From Sediminibacterium sp. (lineage in GTDB: Bacteria; Bacteroidota; Bacteroidia; B-17B0; Aurantibacillaceae): a stretch of 64,000 nt of DNA. The stretch is taken from positions 19,597 to 83,596 of the forward strand of contig JASGCO010000018.1 of the NCBI GenBank assembly GCA_030054095.1. The letters are read 5' to 3'. The notes under the pieces are model-generated. The model worked only from the letters and a program-made list of their open reading frames with translations. It was not told the DNA's origin and did not search any database. This document shows, in pieces, positions 24,954 through 33,301 of this stretch (positions within the stretch are counted from its first letter, which is position 1; every line of letters begins with the position of its first letter). Made by a program: the position numbers and the translations under genes.

Positions 24954-25418
24954 TTAATTTGAGGAGTGTTCGTATGATTTGGAACTGGCAATAGTACCGT
25001 TTTCATCAAAAGTGTACCAAATGCCTGTTTTTTCTCCGTTAGCGTAGGTCATTTCCATACGCTTAATCCCATTTTCATCAAAAACAGACCATGTGCCATG
25101 TTTTTTACCAGCATTATAAAACGCAATCGCGCTTATGCTTTTGTTAGTGTTATAACGTATCCACTTATCGTGTTTTTGATTATTCGCAAAAAATCCCGAC
25201 TCTATTAAATTTCCTGCTTCATCGTAATAATTGGCGGTTCCTTCAGCAACCCCATTTAAAATGGTCAATTCTGAACGTATCCCATTATTTAATGAACTGA
25301 TGACAGCACTCAGTAATTTTCCATCGTTATCCACATATAATCCCTTGTCGTTTTGCTTTTGAGCATATCCCATCAAGCCCAGAAGAGAAAATGCTACTAC
25401 TATAATCACCTGTTTCAT
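24954..25418 (-). CDS. Exported MORN-variant (YwqK-like) repeat protein
   Basis: A 154-residue protein with a signal peptide (MKQVIIVVAFSLLGLMGYAQ). Residues ~50-150 hold three to four MORN_2-type repeats: GTANYYDEAGNLIESGFF, DKWIRYNTNKSISAIAFY, HGTWSVFDENGIKRMEMTYA and TGIWYTFDENGTIASSKSY. Databases often label such proteins as YwqK-family antitoxins, but no toxin gene is adjacent and the protein is exported, so that name should not be read as function. It is common in Bacteroidota as a periplasmic or surface protein. It is a single gene ending in a strong terminator. Confidence 0.8.
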   Translation of the reverse strand: MKQVIIVVAFSLLGLMGYAQKQNDKGLYVDNDGKLLSAVISSLNNGIRSELTILNGVAEGTANYYDEAGNLIESGFFANNQKHDKWIRYNTNKSISAIAFYNAGKKHGTWSVFDENGIKRMEMTYANGEKTGIWYTFDENGTIASSKSYEHSSN

Positions 25419-25511
25419 ACCTTATTATACGTTAATATGGTATAAAAGTAATTTTTTAATGTTTAGAAAACATTAAGGAAGCGATAATTTAATATTTAAT
25501 TAACCGATTTG

Positions 25512-25835
25512 TTAATTTATGGGAGTGAGTTGTACTTCTGAGAAATTAAAAAGGTCTTTGGAGTGTATTGTTTTAGGCGCAAACCCAATAGCATTAATTT
25601 GGAAGGATCCGGATTTTGTTAATTGCACAAATCCCTCGGCATCGGAGAATACAGCTTGAGCTATATCTGATGAAACAAATTTCGCCCCAGGTATTTCCTC
25701 TCCTTTTTCAGAAAGAACTTTGATACGGATGGTGGTAGTAGCTACGGCAGGTTTATCTTTCCCGGTTCCAGCTATAACAGGTTGAATAATGAAAATTAAA
25801 AGGATAGTGATAAGAACTACAGACCATTTTTTCAT
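25512..25835 (-). CDS. Small exported carboxypeptidase-regulatory-like protein
   Basis: A 107-residue protein. The signal peptide (MKKWSVVLITILLIFIIQPVIAG) is followed by one beta-sandwich domain with IRIKVLSEKGEEIPGAKFVS, AVFSDAEGFVQLTKSG and IGFAPKTIHS. This is the pattern of a lone CarboxypepD_reg/Cna-B-like domain, the same module that precedes TonB plugs. The function of free-standing copies is unknown. The start at 25835 is chosen over 25850 because it begins the signal peptide. It has its own -7 element inside the 3' flank of the upstream gene. Confidence 0.65.
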   Translation of the reverse strand: MKKWSVVLITILLIFIIQPVIAGTGKDKPAVATTTIRIKVLSEKGEEIPGAKFVSSDIAQAVFSDAEGFVQLTKSGSFQINAIGFAPKTIHSKDLFNFSEVQLTPIN

Positions 25836-25875
25836 GCACCAAAGATGCATTCTTAGTATGAAACGGATTTTAAGC

Positions 25876-25883
25876 CAAAGTTA
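25876..25883 (-). promoter_or_regulatory. -7 element of small exported gene (TAACTTTG)
   Basis: An exact TAnnTTTG match on the minus strand, 41 nt before the ATG at 25835 and 8 nt after the stop of the large upstream gene. Confidence 0.5.
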
Positions 25884-25891
25884 CCAAATTG

Positions 25892-28573
25892 TTAACGCAT
25901 AAGAGTAACGGTGCCTTTGTATTCTTTAGAAGAACCAAAAATGCTCACGGCGTTTACTTTCCAGATATACACCCCATCCTGAGCGATCCGATTACCTTTC
26001 ACGGTGCCGTCCCAGCCTTTCAATAAATCGTTGGATGTAAAAATGAGTTCCCCCCAGCGGTCAAATATACTTAACTGGTATTTTTTTATGCCTGTGCCTT
26101 TAGCGCCAAACACATCGTTTTGCCCGTCACCATTTGGAGTAAACGCATTGGGAATATAGATGGAAAAATCGTCTGTAACCGTTATTTTTTTAGTGATAGA
26201 ATCCATACAGCCATGATCGCTGGTAACAATCAATGTTGTAAGGTATTCGCCTATTTCAGGGAAACGAAACGATGGATTTTTAGTACTAGAAGTGTCTTGC
26301 CCGATATTGGTAAAATCCCAAAACCAGTTTACGATGTTGGCATTTGCTGTATTGTCGTAAAAATTGGCCATAGCTTCTGTTATTGTTGGTTTGTCCGGAT
26401 CATTGGAGAAGTTGGCTACCGGAATAGGGTAACTCTCAACACTTGTTGTTGCTGTATTTTCACAACCATACTGATTTACCATTCTTACAGTGATTGGATA
26501 TACTCCCTGATTCAGGAAGCATTGAGTTACAGAATCTTTGTTGTTATACGTGCTTAAGCCCGCCAGACTCCAGAAATTGCTGGTTAAAGGGGCATTAGTC
26601 GTTAACTTAAAGGAAGTACACAACGGGGCACAGGCACCGCTGTTAGTGGTTGTAATAACACCGTACGGACGTGGTAATACAAAGGGGTGAATTACAGCAT
26701 AGTTAATACAGCCATTATTATCGGAGCCCTGAAGGGTATAAGTTGGTTGAAGTAATGGATCATTAGTAGAAATGGTGTAGGTGTTGGCAGTAGATAAAAC
26801 GCCCGGAGGGATAAGCCATTTATAGAAGTTAGCGCCCTGCCCTAAGAAGCTAAATACACCACCGGGACATAAGGAGTTTGTTCCGAGAATTTTTACTTCT
26901 GGGAGTGGATAAACCTGAACGGGTGCGGAAGCGGTAGCTGTGCATCCACCCGGAGCCGTAATGGTTACCGAATAAGAACCTGCAGCGGCGTTTGTTACGT
27001 TAGTAATAACCGGGTTGGCAAGTGTAGAACTGAAGCCGTTAGGGCCGGTCCAGCTATATGTTCCGCCGCCGGTAGCGGTAAGGAACATGTCTGTTCCCAG
27101 GCAAACATTTGGTATAAGTATGGTCGGATTCGGTTTTGCATTTACACTCACCGAAGTAACGGCGCTGGCCGTACAACCTTCAACGCTGGTAACAATAACT
27201 GTAAAAACACCATTAGCGCTTAATGGAGCCTGAGCAAAAAATGGATTCTGGTTAAGGGTATTGTAATTGCCCGGCCCAACCCACGAATAGGTATTTCCTC
27301 CAGAGGCGTTAAGTTGCAGGGGAAAGTTTTCGCAAACCGGACTATTATTAGAAATGGTAATTACAGGAGCGGGATACACAACAACATTAGAGCTTGCCGC
27401 GTTGGTGCAGGTGCCGTTGGCGCCAACCAATGTATAAAGTCCGCCACTTGTACCCGAAGCAGGAATGCTGACAATAGGGGCATTGGATGTAAAGTTTCCG
27501 GGACCGGCCCATGTGTATGAGCTGGCTCCGTTTGCTGATAAAATAATATTTTGCCCCGGACAGTAAGGACCTGTATTTTGCGCGGTAACGGTAGGCATAG
27601 GTGTAACACTGACTACAATAGCCGCGGTTTGTGTACATAATCCGGAGGTAACCGTAACGGTATAGCCTCCAGACTGAGAAGGAACCGCATTGTTAAATTG
27701 TATGTTTTGCTGATTACTGGTAAACCCATTTGGTCCTGTCCAATTATATTGGTTCGGCGGACCTCCGCTAACGTTAAGGTTAAAACTCATTCCCTGGCAT
27801 GTAGCCCCGACATTGGTAATGGTAGGAGTGGCCAGCGACGCAACAGTAACGTTGGTAGTAGCCATACAGGTGCCCTGAGAAGTGGTGGCTATCAGACTAT
27901 AGGTGCCACTGGCAGTAGGTGTAATGACCGGATTGGGTAAGGTGGAAGTAAATCCTCCTGGTCCATTCCAGGTAAACGAGGTAACCGCCGTATTTGTGTT
28001 TGCCGTTAATGTAACGTTTCCCCCCGTACAAACACTTCCGGAATTGGCGGCAGTTGCCTGACACAATATCGCACAGTTAGTGGTGCCATCACCAGGTCCG
28101 ACAACTGGTTGATTAAAAACAATATTTTGTGCCACATTGGCAAAATTGGTAATACACACCATGTAAAATTGACCAACCTGAGCATTAGGAATCGTGAGCG
28201 TTTCGGTAAAACTGCCTGAGTAGCTGCAATCCACCACATTTGTTGCCGTTAAATTATTACAAATGTTGGTCAGATTAGGAAAGGGGCCCCAGCATACAAA
28301 ATCCACATCCTGTCCGGGGCCACCATTAATTTGACCTTGTATGGTCAGGGTTAAGGGGCCGGGAGTGGCAATTTGTAAATAGTACCATGCGGGATTGGGC
28401 TGTGTAAATAAACAGTCGTAATCCGGCCCGGCTTGAGCAGGAGGACCATTGACCGTAGCAGGAAAATTATAGGTAGTGCCGGTACAGAATGGCGCAGCTG
28501 TTTGACAACTTCCCTGAGCCAAACTTATATAAGGAAAAAGTAATAATGCCAGAACAGTTATAATGTTTTTCAT
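25892..28573 (-). CDS. Large Ig-repeat protein with gliding-motility-type (T9SS type B) C-terminus
   Basis: An 893-residue surface protein. After the signal peptide (MKNIITVLALLLFPYISLAQ) comes a Cys-containing N-terminal domain (~22-165: VDFVCWGPFPNLTNICNNLT). It is followed by six or more Ig-like repeats of the type CTGGNVTLTANTNTAVTSFTWNGPGGF (here split over residues ~175-640). A PKD-like domain (~715-795: WFWDFTNIGQDTSSTKNPSF) is next. The end, IYIPNAFTPNGDGQNDVFGA ... FDRWGELIF ... KGTVTLMR, is a CHU_C/gliding-motility-associated domain, a type B T9SS signal. Such proteins are surface-attached adhesins or matrix components. It is transcribed from its own -7 element. No SprF-like partner is adjacent. 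Confidence 0.92.
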   Translation of the reverse strand: MKNIITVLALLLFPYISLAQGSCQTAAPFCTGTTYNFPATVNGPPAQAGPDYDCLFTQPNPAWYYLQIATPGPLTLTIQGQINGGPGQDVDFVCWGPFPNLTNICNNLTATNVVDCSYSGSFTETLTIPNAQVGQFYMVCITNFANVAQNIVFNQPVVGPGDGTTNCAILCQATAANSGSVCTGGNVTLTANTNTAVTSFTWNGPGGFTSTLPNPVITPTASGTYSLIATTSQGTCMATTNVTVASLATPTITNVGATCQGMSFNLNVSGGPPNQYNWTGPNGFTSNQQNIQFNNAVPSQSGGYTVTVTSGLCTQTAAIVVSVTPMPTVTAQNTGPYCPGQNIILSANGASSYTWAGPGNFTSNAPIVSIPASGTSGGLYTLVGANGTCTNAASSNVVVYPAPVITISNNSPVCENFPLQLNASGGNTYSWVGPGNYNTLNQNPFFAQAPLSANGVFTVIVTSVEGCTASAVTSVSVNAKPNPTILIPNVCLGTDMFLTATGGGTYSWTGPNGFSSTLANPVITNVTNAAAGSYSVTITAPGGCTATASAPVQVYPLPEVKILGTNSLCPGGVFSFLGQGANFYKWLIPPGVLSTANTYTISTNDPLLQPTYTLQGSDNNGCINYAVIHPFVLPRPYGVITTTNSGACAPLCTSFKLTTNAPLTSNFWSLAGLSTYNNKDSVTQCFLNQGVYPITVRMVNQYGCENTATTSVESYPIPVANFSNDPDKPTITEAMANFYDNTANANIVNWFWDFTNIGQDTSSTKNPSFRFPEIGEYLTTLIVTSDHGCMDSITKKITVTDDFSIYIPNAFTPNGDGQNDVFGAKGTGIKKYQLSIFDRWGELIFTSNDLLKGWDGTVKGNRIAQDGVYIWKVNAVSIFGSSKEYKGTVTLMR

Positions 28574-28610
28574 GATAAGCTAAATTACTAGATTAAAGCG
28601 TTTTAGAATG

Positions 28611-28618
28611 CAAAATTA
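28611..28618 (-). promoter_or_regulatory. -7 element of Ig-repeat gene (TAATTTTG)
   Basis: An exact TAnnTTTG match on the minus strand, 37 nt before the ATG at 28573. Confidence 0.5.
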
Positions 28619-28946
28619 ACTAAAGGAAGAGGGGGGTTTACTCAATTAAACTATACAGAATGCATTAAGCACGTTAAGGCATCAATCTGACCAGTAGAAA
28701 TTGGATGAAAGAGGTTGTTTCTAAAACGCTTAGTAGAAACTGATTTAAAAGTATTTTTTTGAAATGAGTGCAGTGGTTCCATCCTAAACATGCTATCAAA
28801 ATATTTGAATAAAAGTATAGATGTTTTTTGCAGTAAGTAGAGTTTAGTCACCTCCATATTTCTAAACGTAAACCATATTTAATTTTTTGTTAGCTATTTG
28901 CAAAAAGAATGTTTGTAAATCCTGAAGGAATCGGAATATATCTTTT
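28619..28946. other. Non-coding AT-rich stretch
   Basis: This divergent intergenic region has no supported gene. A 68-codon frame on the minus strand has no domain, signal or promoter and looks like chance. Confidence 0.45.
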
Positions 28947-28966
28947 TTTATTAAACTTTTAATAAA
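28947..28966. promoter_or_regulatory. AT-rich palindrome upstream of PhoX-like gene
   Basis: TTTATTAAA (28947-28955) and TTTAATAAA (28958-28966) are perfect 9-bp inverted repeats with a 2-nt spacer. They lie about 44 bp upstream of the -7 element, where an activator or repressor could bind. The protein is unknown. Confidence 0.4.
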
Positions 28967-29009
28967 GGCTGCCTAAGTATTCGATAAATCCTCCGGGTGA
29001 CACACCCTC

Positions 29010-29017
29010 TAACTTTG
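29010..29017 (+). promoter_or_regulatory. -7 element of PhoX-like gene (TAACTTTG)
   Basis: An exact TAnnTTTG match whose last base begins a GTG codon in frame; the GTG therefore cannot be the start and the ATG at 29029 is used, with a leader of about 8 nt. Confidence 0.6.
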
Positions 29018-29028
29018 TGAAAAAAAAC

Positions 29029-30741
29029 ATGAGAAAAATCTATTCATTCTTACCAGTTGTTTTTTGCATAGCAAGTAGTTTCTTGAGTGCTCAGACAACC
29101 ATTACCGGCACTAGCTCGTCGCAATCACCGTACCTTATTCCGTCTGTACCGGGCTGCACTATTACATCAGTATTAACTGCCTCAGATGTAGCCGGTGGCT
29201 ACAGAATGTGTGGTTTGGCTGACGGAACGGGAGCTTATGATAACGGGGATGGAACATTTACATTTCTGATAAACCATGAAATGGGAAATACTTCAGGCGT
29301 TAACCGGGCTCATGGTCAGAAGGGTGCATTTGTGTCCAAGTGGATTATAAACAAGAATACACTGGCTGTTGTTAGTGGAACAGACCTTATTCAAAACGTT
29401 AATCTTTGGAATGGTAGCGGATACACCAATTACAATGCTTCTAATTCTACAACATTGTGCGCTTTTGGAAGATTTTGCTCTGCGGATTTGCCAGAAGTGT
29501 CAGCTTTTTATAATTCAACCACCAGTTTAGGAACTCAGGACAGAATTTTTATGAACGGAGAAGAAAGCGGTTCCGAAGGGCGCGCTTTTGCACATATTGC
29601 CAGTGGAACAAATGCTGGTTCAACGTATGAGTTGCCTCATTTAGGGAAAGCCTCGTGGGAGAATGCGGTGGCTAAGCCTAATTCAGGGAATAAAACAGTA
29701 GTTTGTCTGTTGGATGATTCATCTCCCGGGCAGGTTTATTTCTATATTGGCGCTAAAACCAATACAGGTACTCCTGTGGATAAGGCAGGGTTAACGAACG
29801 GAAAATTATATGGTGTTTCTGTAAATGGTATGCTTGCGGAGTCTAGCGCGTCGGTACCGGTGGCTGGAACAACTTTTACACTGATTGATTTGGGGAATGT
29901 ATCCGCAATTAGCGGAGCCAGTCTTAACACATTAAGCAATAATAGTGGTGTAACAACCTTTCTTCGTCCGGAAGATGGCGCATGGAATCTATCAAGCCCT
30001 AATGATTTTTATTTTGTAACAACCAATTCGTTTACCAGTCCGAGTCGTTTATGGAAACTGACTTTTACGAATGCTTCGAATCCAGAGCTCGGAGGAACAA
30101 TTACAGCAGTATTAGATGGAACAGAAGGACCCAAAATGATGGATAACATGTGTATTAACAGCACAGGTCAGATCCTGATTCAGGAAGATCCGGGAAATCA
30201 GTCTTATTTAGCCAGAATGTGGAGTTACGATATCGCCAAAGATATTGTGACACCTATTGCGGAACACGACCCTGCCCGCTTTGTTTCAGGCGCTTCCTCT
30301 TTTTTAACCCAGGACGAAGAAGCATCCGGGATTATTGATGCCTCTTCAATTCTAGGACCTAATACATACCTGTTTGTAGATCAGGCGCATTACTCTATTC
30401 CGGGAGAAGTAGTGGAAGGTGGTCAGATCCTTGTTTTAAAACTCAATGCAACTACTCTGCAATTACAATCACAAACGATGTTAGTAAAATCACTTAAACT
30501 CTATCCTAATCCAGCAGACAGAACTGCTACAATAAAATTTAACCTTGATCGTACAGAGCAGGTAAGCCTGAAAGTATATGACGTTAACGGACACGAAGTT
30601 GCTTCAGTATATGAAACTCTGGAAATAGGAGATCAAGAACTGACATTTTCAACAGCTTCATTTGCCAGTGGTACTTATTTTGTTAAAGTAAGTGCCGGTG
30701 ATGTAACTATCAGTAATCTTAAACTAACTGTAACACATTAA
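29029..30741 (+). CDS. PhoX/DUF839-like secreted protein with T9SS type A domain
   Basis: A 570-residue exported protein. A signal peptide (RKIYSFLPVVFCIASSFLSAQ) precedes a long beta-propeller domain (~30-480). That domain has elements of the PhoX/DUF839 family: TFLINHEMGNTSG, FMNGEESGSEGRAFA, LLDDSSPGQVYFYIG, ILIQEDPGNQSYLARMW and FLTQDEEASGIIDAS. In PhoX the acidic residues at such sites bind Ca2+ and the Fe cofactor of a broad phosphomonoesterase. The last ~80 residues (SLKLYPNPADRTATIKF ... ASGTYFVKVSAGDVTISNLKLTV) are a type A sorting domain. The family call is moderately sure; phosphatase activity is inference. It is followed by a strong terminator, so it is monocistronic. Confidence 0.7.
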   Translation: MRKIYSFLPVVFCIASSFLSAQTTITGTSSSQSPYLIPSVPGCTITSVLTASDVAGGYRMCGLADGTGAYDNGDGTFTFLINHEMGNTSGVNRAHGQKGAFVSKWIINKNTLAVVSGTDLIQNVNLWNGSGYTNYNASNSTTLCAFGRFCSADLPEVSAFYNSTTSLGTQDRIFMNGEESGSEGRAFAHIASGTNAGSTYELPHLGKASWENAVAKPNSGNKTVVCLLDDSSPGQVYFYIGAKTNTGTPVDKAGLTNGKLYGVSVNGMLAESSASVPVAGTTFTLIDLGNVSAISGASLNTLSNNSGVTTFLRPEDGAWNLSSPNDFYFVTTNSFTSPSRLWKLTFTNASNPELGGTITAVLDGTEGPKMMDNMCINSTGQILIQEDPGNQSYLARMWSYDIAKDIVTPIAEHDPARFVSGASSFLTQDEEASGIIDASSILGPNTYLFVDQAHYSIPGEVVEGGQILVLKLNATTLQLQSQTMLVKSLKLYPNPADRTATIKFNLDRTEQVSLKVYDVNGHEVASVYETLEIGDQELTFSTASFASGTYFVKVSAGDVTISNLKLTVTH

Positions 30742-30758
30742 TCCTGATAAAGTAACAG

Positions 30759-30790
30759 AACCAGACATGTTTTTACATGTCTGGTTTTTA
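30759..30790 (+). terminator. Intrinsic terminator
   Basis: A perfect 12-bp stem AACCAGACATGT (30759-30770) pairs with ACATGTCTGGTT (30775-30786) with a TTTT loop and a T tract. It lies 18 nt after the PhoX-like gene and 14 nt before the cytochrome c peroxidase start. Confidence 0.9.
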
Positions 30791-30804
30791 CATTTCTTAT
30801 AAGC

Positions 30805-32718
30805 ATGAACAAAAAAAATGTAGCGTTATCGGCAGTCTTGTTGGTTTGGTGTTTTATTTTAGGGTTTACAGCAGGTACACCAACAACCTATATAACGCAA
30901 TACAAACAGAAGGTAAGGAATTTAATTCTGGCAATTGGGAAAGCAGAACCCGGAAATGCAGCGCTTTCGATTGAGAACAAAGCAAAATGGTTAACGGAAA
31001 TACGTCAGGCACGTCTGAAACTGAAGGCGGTTGATTTTTGGTTGAGGTATCTGGAGCCTCAGCTTTACCGGCAAATTAACGGACCTTTACCTGTAGAATG
31101 GGAAACAGAAGTGTTTGAAAAGTATGAAAAACCTTACCGTCGTGAAGGCGCCGGATTAACCCTTGCTACTATTCTGCTTAACGATGGCGATACGTCTGTT
31201 TTTAAGGTAAATGAATTGCTTACAAAAGCAAAAAGTGCCGCTGGTATTTATCTTAATGATTCTATACTGAATCCACTTAACCGTTACGACCATTTTTATT
31301 TTTGTAACCGCTTATTTCTTTTAAATCTTTCTACGGTTTACACAACCGGATTTGAAAACCCGGAGCCGGAAGAAATTATAAAAGAACTTAGGGTGCTTAT
31401 TAAGGAGACGAAGGAACTCTACGCGGCCTTTAACAGCGATTTCCCTGACCAATCTTTGCCAGATACGTATCTTGCCTTGTACAATGAACTGATTCATTTT
31501 GTTGAACAACAACCAGATGATTACGCGCAGTTTAACCACTATTATTTTATCAGAAATTATATTAATCCGCTTTTTGCTATTAATCAGGCTTGCATTGCGG
31601 AATATAAAGCAGTCAGTCATAGTAATCTCGATTACGCCTTAAATAAACAAGCTGTTTCTATTTTTGATAAGCGTCTTTACGATGCACAACAAACCAAAGG
31701 CCTTTTTTTACGGGTAAAGGACACTGCTGTTTTAAACAAAATCGAACGTTTGGGCAAACAATTATTTTTTGATCCCCTTCTTTCAGGAAATAATGAACGT
31801 AGTTGCGCCTCTTGCCATAAACCTGAACAGTACTTTGCCGATACGGTATTGCCTGTAACCCTGGCGTTTGATAAGCGCGCTTTTCTATCCAGAAATGCTC
31901 CGGGCTTACTGAATGCTCCTTACAATCATCTTATCATGCAGGATGGGCGTCATCTTACGCTTCAGGATCAGGCAAAAGCAGTGGTAACGAACAGTCTGGA
32001 AATGAACTGTGAGGAGGAAGAAATGATGAAAAAAATTCTGAGTTGCCACGAATATAAAGTAACATTAAAGGAACTCGTAAAGCACACGCCTGCCGAACCT
32101 GAAGTACAACCCGGACACATTTACTCAGCGCTTACTTATTACTATGGTAATTTCAGCAACTACTATTCGCCTTTTGACAGAGCTATGGATAGAAAAGAAG
32201 AATTGGATCAGGAAAGTATCTGGGGATTTAATTTATTTATGAGTAAGGCGCAATGCGCCACCTGTCATTTTGTCCCCCAGTTTAATGGTGTAAAGCCACC
32301 TTACATCGGATCTGAATTTGAGGTAATAGGTACTCCTGCTGATGTAACATATTCAACTCTCAGCCCAGATGAAGGTCGTTATGCAGTTAACCCCGCCAAA
32401 GAAACACACCGGGCTTTCCGGACAGCAACATTACGGAATATCAGTAAAACAGCGCCGTATATGCATAATGGGGTTTTTAAAACACTGGAACAAGTGGTAG
32501 ATTTTTACGATGGCGGCGGAGGCGCAGGAAGAGGTTTATTGGTGCCCAACCAAACCCTTTCTTCTGATTCGCTTCATTTAACGTCCTTAGAAAAGAAGGC
32601 GTTGATACGTTTTATGACATCGTTAACGGAGGCAATGCCTGAGTTGCGCATTCCGACAGTTTTACCTGTATCGCGTTATAAGGAATTAAATAAGAGAAAA
32701 ATAAGAGGTTCGTATTGA
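30805..32718 (+). CDS. Diheme cytochrome c peroxidase/MauG-family protein with helical N-domain
   Basis: A 637-residue exported diheme protein. After an N-terminal membrane or signal segment (ALSAVLLVWCFILGFTAG), residues ~30-305 form an all-helical domain without heme motifs. It loosely resembles imelysin-like domains, but I cannot confirm that. The C-terminal half (~310-625) is a CCP/MauG domain: heme 1 CASCH at about 334-338 within LGKQLFFDPLLSGNNERSC, and heme 2 CATCH at about 484-488. The signature FRTATLRNISKTAPYMHNGV and the tail FYDGGGGAGRG follow. It may reduce H2O2 or oxidise a partner protein in the periplasm. Typical CCPs are ~330 residues, so the N-domain doubles the size. A monoheme cytochrome gene follows 110 nt later and could be its electron donor. 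Confidence 0.85.
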   Translation: MNKKNVALSAVLLVWCFILGFTAGTPTTYITQYKQKVRNLILAIGKAEPGNAALSIENKAKWLTEIRQARLKLKAVDFWLRYLEPQLYRQINGPLPVEWETEVFEKYEKPYRREGAGLTLATILLNDGDTSVFKVNELLTKAKSAAGIYLNDSILNPLNRYDHFYFCNRLFLLNLSTVYTTGFENPEPEEIIKELRVLIKETKELYAAFNSDFPDQSLPDTYLALYNELIHFVEQQPDDYAQFNHYYFIRNYINPLFAINQACIAEYKAVSHSNLDYALNKQAVSIFDKRLYDAQQTKGLFLRVKDTAVLNKIERLGKQLFFDPLLSGNNERSCASCHKPEQYFADTVLPVTLAFDKRAFLSRNAPGLLNAPYNHLIMQDGRHLTLQDQAKAVVTNSLEMNCEEEEMMKKILSCHEYKVTLKELVKHTPAEPEVQPGHIYSALTYYYGNFSNYYSPFDRAMDRKEELDQESIWGFNLFMSKAQCATCHFVPQFNGVKPPYIGSEFEVIGTPADVTYSTLSPDEGRYAVNPAKETHRAFRTATLRNISKTAPYMHNGVFKTLEQVVDFYDGGGGAGRGLLVPNQTLSSDSLHLTSLEKKALIRFMTSLTEAMPELRIPTVLPVSRYKELNKRKIRGSY

Positions 32719-32828
32719 TAATGAAACGAACCGTAATCAACAGTGTTAGCCGGGAGTGCCATAATGATGGCGTTTTAGAATAGGCACGAGTACAATCTTT
32801 GGAACAGAACGATTAATAGATTTTTTAA

Positions 32829-33260
32829 ATGAAAGTAAAATGTAAAACTAGCAAACGGGTAAAAGCGAAACGAAGCACTACTACTGTATTAAGGGGCATC
32901 GGACTTTTAGCCCTGAGTTCTTTCAGCTTTTGTACCGTACAGAAAAACGTTACGTATGTATTTCCGGAAGCCATGAAACCTGAGGTAAAGGAAGGGTACC
33001 GTGTGCAGTGCGATAAGGGACAGCGGCTGTATCATCTTAACTGCGGGTCGTGCCATACAAGAAAGGAAGGGCTGAAAATGTATGTGCCAGATTTTAAAGA
33101 AGAGCAATTAAAAGGCTATGAACTCAGAGTGACAAATGCTCCTCATGAACGCAACTTGCCTGATGAACAGGTAACGGAAGAAGAGTTAGGATTGATAATG
33201 ACCTTTTTAAGATATAAAAAACCGAATCCGGATCGTAAAGCAAAAACGGCCATTAAATGA
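32829..33260 (+). CDS. Small monoheme cytochrome c
   Basis: A 143-residue protein with a basic N-terminus, a hydrophobic segment (TTVLRGIGLLALSSFSFCTV) that may be a lipoprotein signal or anchor, and one class I cytochrome c core. The heme site is YHLNCGSCHTRKEG (CxxCH, about residues 72-76). A later Met could be the sixth ligand, in the region EELGLIMTFLRYKKP. Its position behind the diheme peroxidase on the same strand suggests it passes electrons to it. The stop codon is inside the stem of a terminator. Confidence 0.8.
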   Translation: MKVKCKTSKRVKAKRSTTTVLRGIGLLALSSFSFCTVQKNVTYVFPEAMKPEVKEGYRVQCDKGQRLYHLNCGSCHTRKEGLKMYVPDFKEEQLKGYELRVTNAPHERNLPDEQVTEEELGLIMTFLRYKKPNPDRKAKTAIK

Positions 33261-33274
33261 CCGTTTCGTTTTTT
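33244..33274 (+). terminator. Terminator overlapping the cytochrome stop codon
   Basis: AAACGG (33244-33249) pairs with CCGTTT (33261-33266), with an inner CAT/ATG pair, one mismatch and a T-rich tail. The TGA stop at 33258-33260 lies in the descending stem. Confidence 0.65.
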
Positions 33275-33301
33275 GAAAGTACAGATATTTAAAGTGCAGG
33301 T

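Noticed and set aside
24954..25418. YwqK-type antitoxin of a toxin-antitoxin pair
   Set aside because: No toxin gene is adjacent and the protein has a signal peptide; the name reflects MORN-type repeats only.
26120..26557. 145-codon frame on the + strand inside the Ig-repeat gene
   Set aside because: It is antisense to a strongly supported coding region, has no domain or promoter, and its composition mirrors the opposite strand.
25892..28573. Regular repeats that might look like a CRISPR array or satellite
   Set aside because: They are degenerate Ig-like protein repeats of ~80 residues, with diverged DNA and no constant repeat-spacer pattern.
28651..28857. 68-codon minus-strand frame in the gap before the PhoX-like gene
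   Set aside because: It has no signal peptide, domain, promoter or terminator, and such length is expected by chance in AT-rich DNA.
29017..29019. GTG as the start of the PhoX-like gene
   Set aside because: It begins on the last base of an exact -7 promoter element, so it would lie upstream of the transcript start.
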